NCBI GenBank assembly: GCA_035374585.1
Contig: DAOSPF010000016.1
Location: 1 to 52,601 of the forward strand
Direction: 5' to 3'
DNA from: JAKPQD01 sp029572965
Lineage (GTDB): Bacteria > Bacteroidota > Bacteroidia > Bacteroidales > DTGW01
DNA length: 52,601 nucleotides
Shown here one piece after another: positions 1-8,588 of the stretch. Position 1 is the stretch's first letter. Each line of letters opens with the position of its first letter. The notes below the pieces were generated by a model. The model saw only the letters and a list, made by a program, of their open reading frames with translations. It did no database searches and was not told the origin of the DNA. A program made the translations under genes and the position numbers.

Positions 1-537
1 TATCTGATGACCATCTTGATGCAGAACCCTAATTTCCTGATTCTCGATGAACCTACCAACGACCTGGATATTGTTACACTGAATATTCTTGAAGAATATC
101 TTCAGCAATTCAAGGGTTGTGTGCTAATCGTATCGCACGACCGCTACTTTATGGACAAGCTGGTAGATCATGTGTTTGTCTTTGAAGGGAATGGCGTTAT
201 TCGGGACTTTCCGGGCAACTATTCCGATTATCGTGAATATAAATTGGCTAATGAACAGATAGAAGAACCAAAAGTCAAGAAAGATGCACCACAGCCAACT
301 ATGCCTAAAGCTACATCCCGTCCAAAGAAGCTTAGCTATCAACAACAGCGTGAGTTTGATGCTTTAACTGTCGAAATTGAAAAACTCGAATCGGAAAAGA
401 AAGAACTGGAAATTGCTTTAGCTTCAGGAGCTCTCAATAATTCTGAAGTTATAGAAAAAAGCAATCGCTTTTCTGAAGTTTGTCAGCAAATTGATGCTAA
501 AACAGAGCGTTGGATGGAGCTCAGTGAGTTGGCCTAA
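1..537 (+). CDS. ABC-F family ATPase, C-terminal fragment (5' end outside window)
   Basis: The reading frame is open from base 1, so the gene begins upstream of the window and only the last 178 codons are present. The visible part holds the end of the second ATPase domain: a Walker B motif (FLILDEPTNDLD), then the switch histidine in LIVSHDRYF. This combination is typical of soluble ABC-F proteins, which act on ribosomes or DNA rather than as transporters. The tail (about residues 105-176 of the fragment) is rich in Lys and Glu and is predicted coiled coil, as in the Uup type. There is no membrane segment. Uup and other ABC-F subfamilies cannot be separated without the N-terminal half. clpB follows after a 143-bp gap that carries its own promoter-like sequence. 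Confidence 0.9.
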   Translation, partial: YLMTILMQNPNFLILDEPTNDLDIVTLNILEEYLQQFKGCVLIVSHDRYFMDKLVDHVFVFEGNGVIRDFPGNYSDYREYKLANEQIEEPKVKKDAPQPTMPKATSRPKKLSYQQQREFDALTVEIEKLESEKKELEIALASGALNNSEVIEKSNRFSEVCQQIDAKTERWMELSELA

Positions 538-618
538 GGCTTTTTCATTTTACATCATTTAAAAGTCGAAAAATTTAAATATGACATAATGGCTATATTT
601 TTCATTAACTTATGACAT

Positions 619-651
619 TTTGACTTATTTTATTATTTGGTGCTTATTTTG
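619..651 (+). promoter_or_regulatory. Possible clpB promoter (Bacteroidota type)
   Basis: TTTG at 619-622 is followed after 21 bases by TTATTTTG at 644-651. The second block differs at one base from the TAnnTTTG -7 element of Bacteroidota. The predicted start of transcription would lie about 24 bases before the clpB ATG. The match is imperfect, and no separate heat-shock operator (CIRCE) is visible. Confidence 0.4.
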
Positions 652-680
652 TACTAACTTAGATAAACAAAATAAGTATT

Positions 681-3272
681 ATGAACCTCAATCAATTTAC
701 AATAAAGGCGCAGGAAGTAGTTCAGGATGCTACTCTTATTGCGCAGAATAAGAATAATCAGGCCGTAGATACTGCGCACCTGCTTAAAAGTATGTTGGAT
801 AAGTCTGATGGTATTGCCGTTCACTTGCTTAAGAAAAGTGGTGTCAATATTCAGATGTTAGCTCAGGTTGTTGATAAAATCATTGATTCGTATGCCAAAG
901 TTAGTGGAGCTGACCAGTATTTGTCTTCAGATGCTATAAAAGCGTTGCAGAAAGCATTGGATCATTCAAAGAAATTAGGTGATGAGTTTGTTTCAGTGGA
1001 GTCAATCCTTTATGGTTTGCTCACTATAACAGATAGAGTTGCTCAGGTGCTTAAAGATGCAGGCCTCGACGAAAAAACATTGCATACAGCCATTCAGGAA
1101 ATGCGTAAAGGCGCTAAAGTAACATCAAGCAATGCCGATGATACTTTTGATGCATTAAATAAATATGCTATAAATCTTAATGACAGGGCTAAAAAGGGTA
1201 AGCTTGATCCAGTAATTGGCCGTGATGAAGAAATTCGTCGTGTTTTGCAAATCTTATCGCGCCGGACCAAAAACAACCCTATTCTTATTGGCGAACCTGG
1301 CGTAGGCAAAACAGCTATTGCCGAAGGCCTTGCTCACCGTATTGTTAGTGGCGATGTACCTGAAAATTTGAAAACAAAGCTCATATTTTCATTAGATATG
1401 GGGGCATTGATTGCCGGGGCAAGCTATAAAGGCCAATTTGAGGAACGTCTAAAGTCAGTAATCAATGAAGTGGTTTCCAGCAATGGGGATATAGTGCTGT
1501 TTATTGATGAAATTCATACCCTTGTTGGGGCAGGAAAGAGTGAGGGGGCTATGGATGCTGCAAACATTCTGAAACCGGCTTTGGCTCGTGGTGATTTGCG
1601 CGCCATTGGAGCAACTACGCTAAATGAATATCAAAAGTATTTTGAAAAAGATAAAGCCCTCGAACGCAGGTTTCAGGTGATTGTCATTGATGAACCTGAC
1701 AAGCTCAGCGCTGTTTCTATTTTGCGTGGGTTGAAAGAAAGGTATGAGAACCATCACAAGGTACGTATCAAGGATGAGGCTATCATTGCTGCTGTTGAGC
1801 TTTCGCAACGGTACATTACAGACCGCTTCTTGCCGGACAAAGCTATTGACCTCATAGATGAAGCTGCATCTAAGCTTCGTCTGGAGATGAACTCTGTACC
1901 GCAAGAAATTGATGATATTGAGCGAAGGATAAAACAGCTTGAGATTGAACGCGAGGCCATTAAACGTGAAGGTGATAATGAAAAAATAGCCTTGCTTTCT
2001 AAAGATATTGCCGATTTGGACGAAGAACGCAAACAAATGCGGGCTAAATGGCAGGCCGAAAAGGATATCATTGATGCTATCCAGAAGAACAAGCAGGCTA
2101 TTGAATCTTTTAAGTTTGAAGCTGACCAGGCCGAACGTCAGGGCGATTATGGCAAGGTTGCTGAGCTTCGTTACGGTAAAATAAAAGAAGCAGAACAGGC
2201 TATTGCTCAATTACAGGAATCGCTGGTAAAGCAGCAGGCAGATTGGGCTTTGATCAAAGAAGAAGTGTCAGCTGAAGATATAGCCGAGATTGTTGCCCGT
2301 TGGACTGGCATCCCGGTAAATAAAATGTTACAAACCGAGAAAGATAAACTGCTTCATCTCGAGGATGAGCTGCATAAAAGGGTTGTAGGGCAACACGAAG
2401 CTATTCAGGCTGTGGCCGATGCTGTCCGGCGTAGTCGTGCCGGGCTGCAAGACCCGAAAAGGCCAATAGGCTCTTTCATTTTCCTTGGTACAACGGGGGT
2501 TGGAAAAACTGAATTGGCGAAGGCATTGGCTGAGTTTCTCTTTGATGATGAAAATATGATGACCCGCATTGATATGAGCGAATATCAGGAACGTCATACG
2601 GTTTCGCGCCTTATTGGTGCGCCTCCGGGCTATGTCGGGTATGATGAAGGGGGCCAACTTACTGAGGCTGTTCGCCATAAACCTTATTCTGTTGTACTTT
2701 TGGATGAGATTGAAAAGGCCCACCCTGATGTTTTCAATATTTTGCTTCAGGTGCTTGATGAAGGCCGTTTGACAGACAATAAAGGAAGGGTGGTCAATTT
2801 CAAAAATACCATTATCATTATGACTTCTAATATTGGTTCGCATATTATCCAGGATGCAATTGACGAGTTGAACCGCTCTAACCGCCAAATGGTTCTCGAC
2901 AGGCTTTCTATTGATGTAATGAATCTCTTGAAGCAAACTATCAGGCCAGAGTTTCTTAACCGTATCGATGACCTTATCATGTTTGCCCCTTTAACAGAGG
3001 CTGATATTGCTGAAATTGTAAAATTACAGTTTGCTAAAGTGGCAGAACATATGGAAGGAACAGGTATTGAGCTCGAACTTACAGAACCTGCAATAGAGTG
3101 GCTTTCAAAAGAAGGGTACGACCCTCATTATGGGGCAAGACCTGTAAAACGCTTGTTGCAAAAGTATTTGCTCAACGAGCTTTCTAAAAAGCTTATTGAT
3201 GGTTCTTTCACACGTGGCGATAAAATATTGGTTGATAGTTTTGGCGAAGACTTGGTTTTCAGGAAAGGATAA
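681..3272 (+). CDS. clpB: ATP-dependent disaggregase ClpB
   Basis: This is a cytosolic hexameric AAA+ chaperone that, with DnaK, pulls polypeptides out of aggregates. At 863 residues it has the full family length. Domains in order are the Clp N-terminal double repeat (about 1-145), the first AAA+ domain with Walker A GEPGVGKT (204-211) and the FIDEIHTLVGAGK segment, the long coiled-coil middle domain (about 410-520) that separates ClpB from ClpA and ClpC, the second AAA+ domain with Walker A GTTGVGKT (about 603) and Walker B VVLLDEIEKAH, and a C-terminal D2-small domain. No IGF/IGL loop for docking ClpP is apparent, as expected for ClpB. The gene is monocistronic and is followed by strong palindromes at 3306-3351. 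Confidence 0.98.
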   Translation: MNLNQFTIKAQEVVQDATLIAQNKNNQAVDTAHLLKSMLDKSDGIAVHLLKKSGVNIQMLAQVVDKIIDSYAKVSGADQYLSSDAIKALQKALDHSKKLGDEFVSVESILYGLLTITDRVAQVLKDAGLDEKTLHTAIQEMRKGAKVTSSNADDTFDALNKYAINLNDRAKKGKLDPVIGRDEEIRRVLQILSRRTKNNPILIGEPGVGKTAIAEGLAHRIVSGDVPENLKTKLIFSLDMGALIAGASYKGQFEERLKSVINEVVSSNGDIVLFIDEIHTLVGAGKSEGAMDAANILKPALARGDLRAIGATTLNEYQKYFEKDKALERRFQVIVIDEPDKLSAVSILRGLKERYENHHKVRIKDEAIIAAVELSQRYITDRFLPDKAIDLIDEAASKLRLEMNSVPQEIDDIERRIKQLEIEREAIKREGDNEKIALLSKDIADLDEERKQMRAKWQAEKDIIDAIQKNKQAIESFKFEADQAERQGDYGKVAELRYGKIKEAEQAIAQLQESLVKQQADWALIKEEVSAEDIAEIVARWTGIPVNKMLQTEKDKLLHLEDELHKRVVGQHEAIQAVADAVRRSRAGLQDPKRPIGSFIFLGTTGVGKTELAKALAEFLFDDENMMTRIDMSEYQERHTVSRLIGAPPGYVGYDEGGQLTEAVRHKPYSVVLLDEIEKAHPDVFNILLQVLDEGRLTDNKGRVVNFKNTIIIMTSNIGSHIIQDAIDELNRSNRQMVLDRLSIDVMNLLKQTIRPEFLNRIDDLIMFAPLTEADIAEIVKLQFAKVAEHMEGTGIELELTEPAIEWLSKEGYDPHYGARPVKRLLQKYLLNELSKKLIDGSFTRGDKILVDSFGEDLVFRKG

Positions 3273-3305
3273 ATTTGGGTATGTAAACCTGTTTTAAGGT
3301 AGAAA

Positions 3306-3351
3306 ATCCCGGAGGGATTAAATATTTGTAGCCCCGGCATTCATGCCGGGG
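3306..3351. repeat. REP-like double palindrome downstream of clpB
   Basis: ATCCC-GGA-GGGAT (3306-3318) is followed at 3332-3351 by CCCCGGCATTCATGCCGGGG, whose nine-base arms pair perfectly around TC. The GC content is far above that of the surrounding intergenic DNA, and no T-run follows directly. It could end clpB transcription, but the GC-rich form, placed between converging genes, looks more like a dispersed extragenic palindrome. Confidence 0.55.
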
Positions 3352-3373
3352 TAATGGTATAGCATGTATTTTA

Positions 3374-3421
3374 GCGACGGAGTAAGGTGTAAAAGTGAAA
3401 AGGGTATGTATTTCCCGTCGC
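3374..3421. repeat. Inverted repeat GCGACGG / CCGTCGC
   Basis: GCGACGG at 3374-3380 pairs with CCGTCGC at 3415-3421. The arms extend outward through TTTT/AAAA with one bulged A. They enclose 34 bases. The repeat lies 22 bases beyond the palindrome at 3332-3351 in the same intergenic region. It may be the second half of a composite extragenic element. Confidence 0.4.
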
Positions 3422-3452
3422 AAAAGAATGATTTTATTGAAACTTGGGATGG

Positions 3453-4433
3453 TTATTGATAAAAATTCTTCTTAGAAAACATATACCATATAAACTTCAT
3501 TATATGTGGCATTGTCCAGCCTTTCCAGCTATATTTCTCGTTTAGCTTTCCGGATGCATCCCAAAAGTCCTTTTTTGTTGACATCTCTGAAAGATAATGT
3601 AAGTAGTAATATGCTGGAAAGGCATATAAGGCATATAATCTTGCAAGCTTGTTTTTATTGTTGGTTATAGTTATGTTATCAAATGATTTGGCTATAAATT
3701 CGGTAAGAATCCTGCTAATTTCTTTTAAATTGTCAATGTTTATGCTTGCTAATGTATTTATGCCCTCTTTTTCATCCTGATAAATATCAAAAATATCATC
3801 AACGAGTTGAATAAATGCCCCAAAATTATACACAGCATTTATTTGCTTTTCTTTAAGGTTATAATCAGTGCAGGATGCAAAAAATGTAAAAGCTGAACCT
3901 CCTTTATTTATTGTTATTTCTTCAAGTATTAAGGTGTCTTTAGTTGTTTTTTGTTTGGTACTTTCTATTTGCCAGTGTATAGCAGATTCAAGATGTCCTG
4001 CAAATTCTGTATGAGATGTTTTTTCTTGCAAAATGGAAAAAAAGCTTCTGGAAGCTTCGTCAAATCTTAAACTATTCGTCAAATCTTTGACTTTTATTTT
4101 TAAATTAATACTTTCAACAGAGGTGTTAATTGAATCGAAATAATCATCAAATATTGGCGTTAACGCTCCTGAGATAATCAGGTTTTTCTTACTATTTTGG
4201 CTTAGAGGTTTGTTAGTAATACATTCTATAAAATATCCAACTATCCCTACAACTTTAAAAGCATAACCTAAGCGTCTTTTATCTCCCTTTGAATGTATTT
4301 TCCCCGATAAACCTAATATTTTTTTACATTGTTTTTTAGCAATATAAAGCCTGAAGATAAGTAAAATAAAAGTGCCCGTCAGTTGTAACGGGCACTTTAT
4401 TATATTTTGATATTCATTGGTAAGTTTTTTCAA
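3453..4433 (-). CDS. Class I isoprenoid biosynthesis-type protein
   Basis: This is a 326-residue all-helical protein of the prenyltransferase/terpene-synthase superfamily. Two Asp-rich metal-binding motifs are intact: DDYFD at about residue 96 and DDIFD at about residue 214, followed by QDEKEG. The spacing of about 120 residues is that of trans-prenyl diphosphate synthases, but the rest of the sequence is too divergent for me to name a substrate. The likely start is TTG (reading MKKLTNEYQ), 6 bp after the STAS gene stop; there is no nearby in-frame ATG. It is the last gene of the Hpt-STAS operon, an odd setting for an isoprenoid enzyme. Whether it synthesises a product is unproven. Its 3' end faces clpB. 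Confidence 0.72.
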   Translation of the reverse strand: MKKLTNEYQNIIKCPLQLTGTFILLIFRLYIAKKQCKKILGLSGKIHSKGDKRRLGYAFKVVGIVGYFIECITNKPLSQNSKKNLIISGALTPIFDDYFDSINTSVESINLKIKVKDLTNSLRFDEASRSFFSILQEKTSHTEFAGHLESAIHWQIESTKQKTTKDTLILEEITINKGGSAFTFFASCTDYNLKEKQINAVYNFGAFIQLVDDIFDIYQDEKEGINTLASINIDNLKEISRILTEFIAKSFDNITITNNKNKLARLYALYAFPAYYYLHYLSEMSTKKDFWDASGKLNEKYSWKGWTMPHIMKFIWYMFSKKNFYQ

Positions 4434-4439
4434 TATTAT

Positions 4440-4781
4440 TTAATTGTTGAAATGTTTTAAGCAATCATCCACGGTTGGATAAATTTCAAATACATTGTGC
4501 AACTGTAATAGCTTAAACAGCTCCATAACTTCGTTCCCTACGTTGCAAATTTTAAAAGCCCCGTAATTGTTATTAGCTACTTTCATGACCGAAAGAAATA
4601 CCCCAAATCCTGAGCTGTCTATAAATTGTACTCCTTCAAGGTTGAGTATCATCTTCGTATTTGGTTTATTGAACAAGCTTTTGATTTCTTCTTTAACAGG
4701 CTCTGCAACCAGGGCGTTAAGTCTCGTGATGTTATTAAAGGAAACAACGATAACGTTGTTGATTTTTTCCGTTTTAATCAT
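4440..4781 (-). CDS. STAS-domain protein (SpoIIAA-like anti-sigma factor antagonist)
   Basis: This single STAS domain of 113 residues has the typical order of strand, helix and the phosphorylation loop VQFIDSSGFGVFLS. Ser57, the second serine of DSSG, aligns with the phosphorylated serine of SpoIIAA. Such proteins are switched by an anti-sigma kinase and reactivated by a PP2C/SpoIIE phosphatase. It is the middle gene of a minus-strand operon, 17 bp after the Hpt gene and 6 bp before the isoprenoid-type gene. No anti-sigma kinase lies in the window, but a SpoIIE phosphatase is encoded at 18184-21426 and is a possible, untested partner. Confidence 0.88.
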   Translation of the reverse strand: MIKTEKINNVIVVSFNNITRLNALVAEPVKEEIKSLFNKPNTKMILNLEGVQFIDSSGFGVFLSVMKVANNNYGAFKICNVGNEVMELFKLLQLHNVFEIYPTVDDCLKHFNN

Positions 4782-4798
4782 GGTATTATAGTTTTAAA

Positions 4799-5140
4799 TT
4801 ATTCCTTTTCTAAAAAATTATAAAGTTCTTCAACAGCAATTGAGCAACTATTTTTAAATTGTGTAACTGTAGCTTCGAACGTTTCTGTATATTTGCCTTC
4901 AGAGGCATTAAGCTCAAGCTCTTTAAGCATAGCTGCCATGTTTTTCATTCCCATCATCGACACAGAAGCTTTTGCTTTGTGCGCAAGCTTGCCAAGAGTA
5001 ACATAATCTTTGTTTTCAAAAGCATGGTCCATTTGTTCTGAAATTTCAACCACCTGCTCGGCAAAGATGTCAATCATTTCTTTCAACACCTTTTTGTTGT
5101 CGCCAAACATGCTTTTCATATATGTCAAATCTGTCTGCAT
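4799..5140 (-). CDS. Histidine phosphotransfer (Hpt) domain protein
   Basis: This is a stand-alone Hpt four-helix-bundle protein of 113 residues. The phospho-accepting histidine is His54 in KLAHKAKASVSMMGM, close to the family pattern HxxKGxxxxxG, though the usual glycine after the lysine is replaced by Ala. Such proteins relay phosphate between receiver domains of hybrid kinases and response regulators. It is the first gene of the Hpt-STAS-isoprenoid operon. A TACATTTG element stands 18 bp upstream of the start. Two receiver proteins are encoded at 31170-32348, but no hybrid kinase is present here, so its relay partners are unknown. Confidence 0.85.
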   Translation of the reverse strand: MQTDLTYMKSMFGDNKKVLKEMIDIFAEQVVEISEQMDHAFENKDYVTLGKLAHKAKASVSMMGMKNMAAMLKELELNASEGKYTETFEATVTQFKNSCSIAVEELYNFLEKE

Positions 5141-5157
5141 TACCCTTCTGATTGTAA

Positions 5158-5165
5158 CAAATGTA
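5158..5165 (-). promoter_or_regulatory. -7 promoter element of the Hpt-STAS operon
   Basis: Read on the minus strand, 5165-5158 is TACATTTG, a perfect TAnnTTTG. A weaker TTTA lies 18 bases further upstream. The start codon is 17 bases downstream, so the leader would be short. Confidence 0.5.
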
Positions 5166-5359
5166 CAATATTTTTTATAACTTTAAAAATGAAAAAACCT
5201 TTAGTTCGTTCATTTAATATTTCAAAGTAAATTATTTTTTTTATATTTATCAATTATTGATGATTTGTTTTTGCTGGTTTTAAAAAGTGTTTACTGTTAT
5301 TTTCAAGTAAAAATGAGTCATTTATATTTTAATTTGTAGCAAATTTTAATTAATATAAT

Positions 5360-6424
5360 ATGAACCTCCTGAAAAAAATTGGTCTTTTTTTTGCCTTTAT
5401 TGTCATTGGCTGGTTAAGCATTAATGGACAGGCATTATCAGGTAATGATATTGATAAAATGCAAAGAAACAAGAAAGCTACAGCTGCTTATAACAAAGGG
5501 GTTGATGCTTTAAAAACTGCTAATTACTCCGTGGCGCTTCAGTTTTTCAATGAAGCTGTGCAGCTCAACCCTCAGTCTGCATTGGCATTGTTGCAAAGAG
5601 GGAAAGTCAAATTTCAAATGAAAAACAAAGCTGGGGCTTATGCCGATTTCAATCAGGCAGTTTTGTTAGACAACAAATTAGGGGAGTGTTATTATGCATT
5701 AGGTTATTTGTATTATTCAGATGATAGTTTGCAAAAAGCTGGAGAATTGTTTTTAAAGGCTACTCAAAATTTTTATGAACAGCCTGAAGTCCTTTATTAC
5801 AAAGGTGTAGTCAATTATAAACTTAAAAAATACCAGGAGGCCATAGATGATTTTTCTAAGGCTGTTGCTTTGAAACCAAACTTTACTTTGGCTATTTTCG
5901 AGAGAGGCATTGTACGTTTATCTAAAGAAGAATATCAGGGGGCTTTGTATGATTTTCGTCAGGCATTGCAGTCTGATTCTACTTTTTTGGCAGCATTGAA
6001 CAATATGGCTGTTGCTAAGATTCGCTCTGGCGATTTTCAGGGGGCTATTGCTGATTTGGATGCTTTAATTAAAAAACAAAGTAAAAATTATCTCGCTTTT
6101 TACAATAGAGGTTGTGCAAAATTCAAAATGAAAAATTATGATGCAGCCAACGAAGATTTCAAGCAGTCACAACTGCTAAATGCTGATTATCCTTTAGTTT
6201 ACGTCGGACTTGGCAATGTTTGTGCTAAAAATGGCGACAATAACAAAGCTATTGAACAATATAATGCTGCTATAAAACTGCAATCAGACAACGCCAGTGC
6301 TTATCTTAACAGGGGGCTTTCTAAAGAGCTCACAGGTGACCTCGACGGCTCATGTGTTGATTGGCAAAAAGCAGCCGAGCTTGGAAATGCCAGTGCTGAA
6401 TTATACAATAATGAATGTAAATAA
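5360..6424 (+). CDS. Secreted tetratricopeptide-repeat protein
   Basis: This 354-residue protein has an N-terminal signal peptide (about 1-25, ending WLSINGQA) followed by eight to nine consecutive TPR units that fill the chain. Repeats are evident from recurring pairs such as YNRGCAKFKMKNYDAANEDF and AYLNRGLSKELTGDLDGSC. It has no other domain, and is probably a periplasmic or outer-membrane-associated scaffold. It ends 11 bp before the PorE-like gene, which suggests cotranscription and a shared complex. No specific function can be given. A TTAATTTG sequence at 5329-5336 is one base off a -7 element, so the promoter is uncertain. Confidence 0.85.
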   Translation: MNLLKKIGLFFAFIVIGWLSINGQALSGNDIDKMQRNKKATAAYNKGVDALKTANYSVALQFFNEAVQLNPQSALALLQRGKVKFQMKNKAGAYADFNQAVLLDNKLGECYYALGYLYYSDDSLQKAGELFLKATQNFYEQPEVLYYKGVVNYKLKKYQEAIDDFSKAVALKPNFTLAIFERGIVRLSKEEYQGALYDFRQALQSDSTFLAALNNMAVAKIRSGDFQGAIADLDALIKKQSKNYLAFYNRGCAKFKMKNYDAANEDFKQSQLLNADYPLVYVGLGNVCAKNGDNNKAIEQYNAAIKLQSDNASAYLNRGLSKELTGDLDGSCVDWQKAAELGNASAELYNNECK

Positions 6425-6435
6425 ACTTGCTTAAT

Positions 6436-8508
6436 ATGACAATATCATCAGGTTTTAAAAAGATTTGTTTAGCCATTGTGATCGCCAGCGTCAATGTATG
6501 CTTTACATTTACCCAGGAGAATGTGAAAATCAAAAAATCTCAGTTTTTTACTGTCGAAACCAAGTTTAAAGAAGCCTGGAAAGCTGTGAAATCTGGCGAT
6601 AAATATTATAAAAAAGGAATAGCTGAATATCGGCGGGCCCGCGAGCAATATCTGAAAGCATACACTTACAACGATAAAAATGCAGCTCTGAATTATAAAA
6701 TTGGGGTATGCTATTTATACACAGATGACAAACCCGAAGCGATTAAATATCTGCAAAAAGCTTTTCAGATAGACAATAACCTGGTTTGGGACATTCATTT
6801 TCAATTGGCACGGGCTTATCATATGAACTACGATTTTGACAATGCTATAAAAGAATACAAGTTGTTTTTGGCCAGTACCCCCAAACGAAAACTTAAAACT
6901 ATTACGGTCAACATTGACAGGTGTATGCAAGAGTGCGAGAATGGAAAAGATCTAATTACTAAGCCCGTAAGAGTTGTAGTGCAAAATCTCGGCAAAAATA
7001 TTAATTCTGAGTATGATGATTACGCATCTGTTTTTGACAGCAAGGAAGAAACCATGTATTTTACAACCCGCCGCCTGACCAGAAAAAACAACAAACTTAA
7101 TGCTGCTGATAATAAATATGGCGAAAATATTTATATTTCAAAGCGTAGAGGCCGCGATTGGTCTCTGGCACAGCCTTTTGACCAGTTTAATACCCGCAAA
7201 AGCGAAGGGATGCTTGCTGTTTCGCCTGACAATAAAAAGCTTTACTTTTATCAAAGCAAAAAAAATGGAACCATAGGTTATTCTGAACAAGAAGATTTAG
7301 AATGGTCCAGAATTAAAGCAGTTCCAAAAATTAATTCGCGCAAAGGGCGCGAGACATCAGTTGCATTTACCCCAGACGGGAAGATGATGTTTTTTGTTAG
7401 TGATAAAGACTACAAAGGTTCTATTGGGGGCAAGGATATTTATTATTGTGTCCGAGATTCAAAAGGCGATTATTCAAAACCCGTAAATATGGGGGCTACT
7501 GTTAATACTCCTTATAACGAAGACGCTGTTTGGGTTTCTCATGATGGAAAAACATTATATTTTTCGTCAAAAGGTCATGAGTCTATGGGAGGTTATGATA
7601 TTTTCAGTACCTCTTTAGTAAATATACCGGATTGGTCAAAGCCTGAAAATATTGGATATCCAATCAATACTCCAGACGATGATCTCTATTTTTCAATGTC
7701 TTCAAATGGAAAGTTTGGTTATTTGTCTGCCAATCGTGAAAAATCTAATGGAGGCCGCGACATTTATCGTGTTATATATATAGGCGCCGAGAAAGAATTT
7801 GATATGCCAGCAGGAGAAAGCCCTGCAGGTTATGCCATATATCCAACCCCAGGATTATTAGACCGTTTACCTCAATATTTTACGGTAGATACCTCTGTTG
7901 TTATTATGGGTAAGGTGTATGATGCAGATAGCAAAAAAGGGATAATGTCCAAGATCCAATTTATTGATTCGCAAAAATCACAGGTGGTAGCTGTTGTTAT
8001 AAGTGATTCTATCGGTAATTATTCGGCAAAGCTCCCTGAAAAGAAAAGCTTTGGGGTTGAAATCAATGCCAAAGGCTATCTTTTTTACCTTGATATGGTT
8101 AACTTGAAAGATTCTGTAAAAGATGTTGTACGTAAAGATTTTGCGCTCAAAGAATTGAGTATTGGGGCAAAAGTTGTATTGAAAAATATTTTCTTTGAAA
8201 CTGGTAAAGCTACATTGAAAGAAGAGTCATTCCAGCAACTTGAAGCAGTAATAGCTTTTATGAAAGAAAATCCATCATTGAAGCTTGAAATATCTGGCCA
8301 TACAGACAATGTTGGAGCAATGGCTGCTAATATTAAACTCTCACAAGCCCGGGCCAAGGCGGTTGTAACCTATATGGTTACCAATGGCATTGAGCAGGAA
8401 AGATTGACCTTTGAGGGATATGGGCCTAAACAACCTATTGCTCCCAACAATACTAAAGAAGGAAAAGCTAAAAACCGAAGGGTAGAGTTTAAAATTACTG
8501 GTAAGTAA
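6436..8508 (+). CDS. PorE-like TPR / PD40 propeller / carboxypeptidase-regulatory / OmpA protein
   Basis: This 690-residue exported protein carries four modules: TPRs (about 42-147), a PD40/WD40-like propeller (about 187-447) with blades such as SHDGKTLYFSSKGHESMGGY, a carboxypeptidase-regulatory-like beta domain (about 490-557), and a C-terminal OmpA peptidoglycan-binding domain (about 577-690) with ISGHTDNVG and NRRVEFKI. This is the domain order of PorE, a type IX secretion component that binds peptidoglycan. I infer a similar envelope-tethering role. I chose the ATG at 6436; a TTG three codons earlier is also in frame. A cysteine lies near the end of the signal segment but does not fit a good lipobox. 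No other T9SS gene is in the window, so it may be a paralogue with another role. Confidence 0.85.
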   Translation: MTISSGFKKICLAIVIASVNVCFTFTQENVKIKKSQFFTVETKFKEAWKAVKSGDKYYKKGIAEYRRAREQYLKAYTYNDKNAALNYKIGVCYLYTDDKPEAIKYLQKAFQIDNNLVWDIHFQLARAYHMNYDFDNAIKEYKLFLASTPKRKLKTITVNIDRCMQECENGKDLITKPVRVVVQNLGKNINSEYDDYASVFDSKEETMYFTTRRLTRKNNKLNAADNKYGENIYISKRRGRDWSLAQPFDQFNTRKSEGMLAVSPDNKKLYFYQSKKNGTIGYSEQEDLEWSRIKAVPKINSRKGRETSVAFTPDGKMMFFVSDKDYKGSIGGKDIYYCVRDSKGDYSKPVNMGATVNTPYNEDAVWVSHDGKTLYFSSKGHESMGGYDIFSTSLVNIPDWSKPENIGYPINTPDDDLYFSMSSNGKFGYLSANREKSNGGRDIYRVIYIGAEKEFDMPAGESPAGYAIYPTPGLLDRLPQYFTVDTSVVIMGKVYDADSKKGIMSKIQFIDSQKSQVVAVVISDSIGNYSAKLPEKKSFGVEINAKGYLFYLDMVNLKDSVKDVVRKDFALKELSIGAKVVLKNIFFETGKATLKEESFQQLEAVIAFMKENPSLKLEISGHTDNVGAMAANIKLSQARAKAVVTYMVTNGIEQERLTFEGYGPKQPIAPNNTKEGKAKNRRVEFKITGK

Positions 8509-8527
8509 TTACTTGTCGAAATGGATA

Positions 8528-8558
8528 TTTGCCTGTTTCAATATTTTCATTATTTTTG
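8528..8558 (+). promoter_or_regulatory. Promoter of the lipoprotein / secreted protein / ABC transporter genes
   Basis: TTTG at 8528-8531 and TATTTTTG at 8551-8558 are separated by 19 bases, a full match to the Bacteroidota -33/-7 consensus. The next ATG is at 8589. The three genes to 12975 can therefore be transcribed separately from the PorE-like gene. A 12-base perfect palindrome AAGTAATTACTT (8503-8514) overlaps the preceding stop codon. Confidence 0.65.
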
Positions 8559-8588
8559 GAGTGACAATCTATTTTACCCCAAAGCGTA

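Noticed and set aside
1620..2936. Long minus-strand frames inside clpB
   Set aside because: They are antisense to a strongly conserved gene and resemble no protein family.
6436..8508. Claim that this is a type IX secretion locus
   Set aside because: Only the PorE-like domain order is present; no PorK/L/M/N, PorV, Sov or gingipain-type CTD cargo genes are in the window.
8503..8514. AAGTAATTACTT palindrome as a regulator site
   Set aside because: It overlaps a stop codon, is AT-rich and short, and could occur by chance in this composition.
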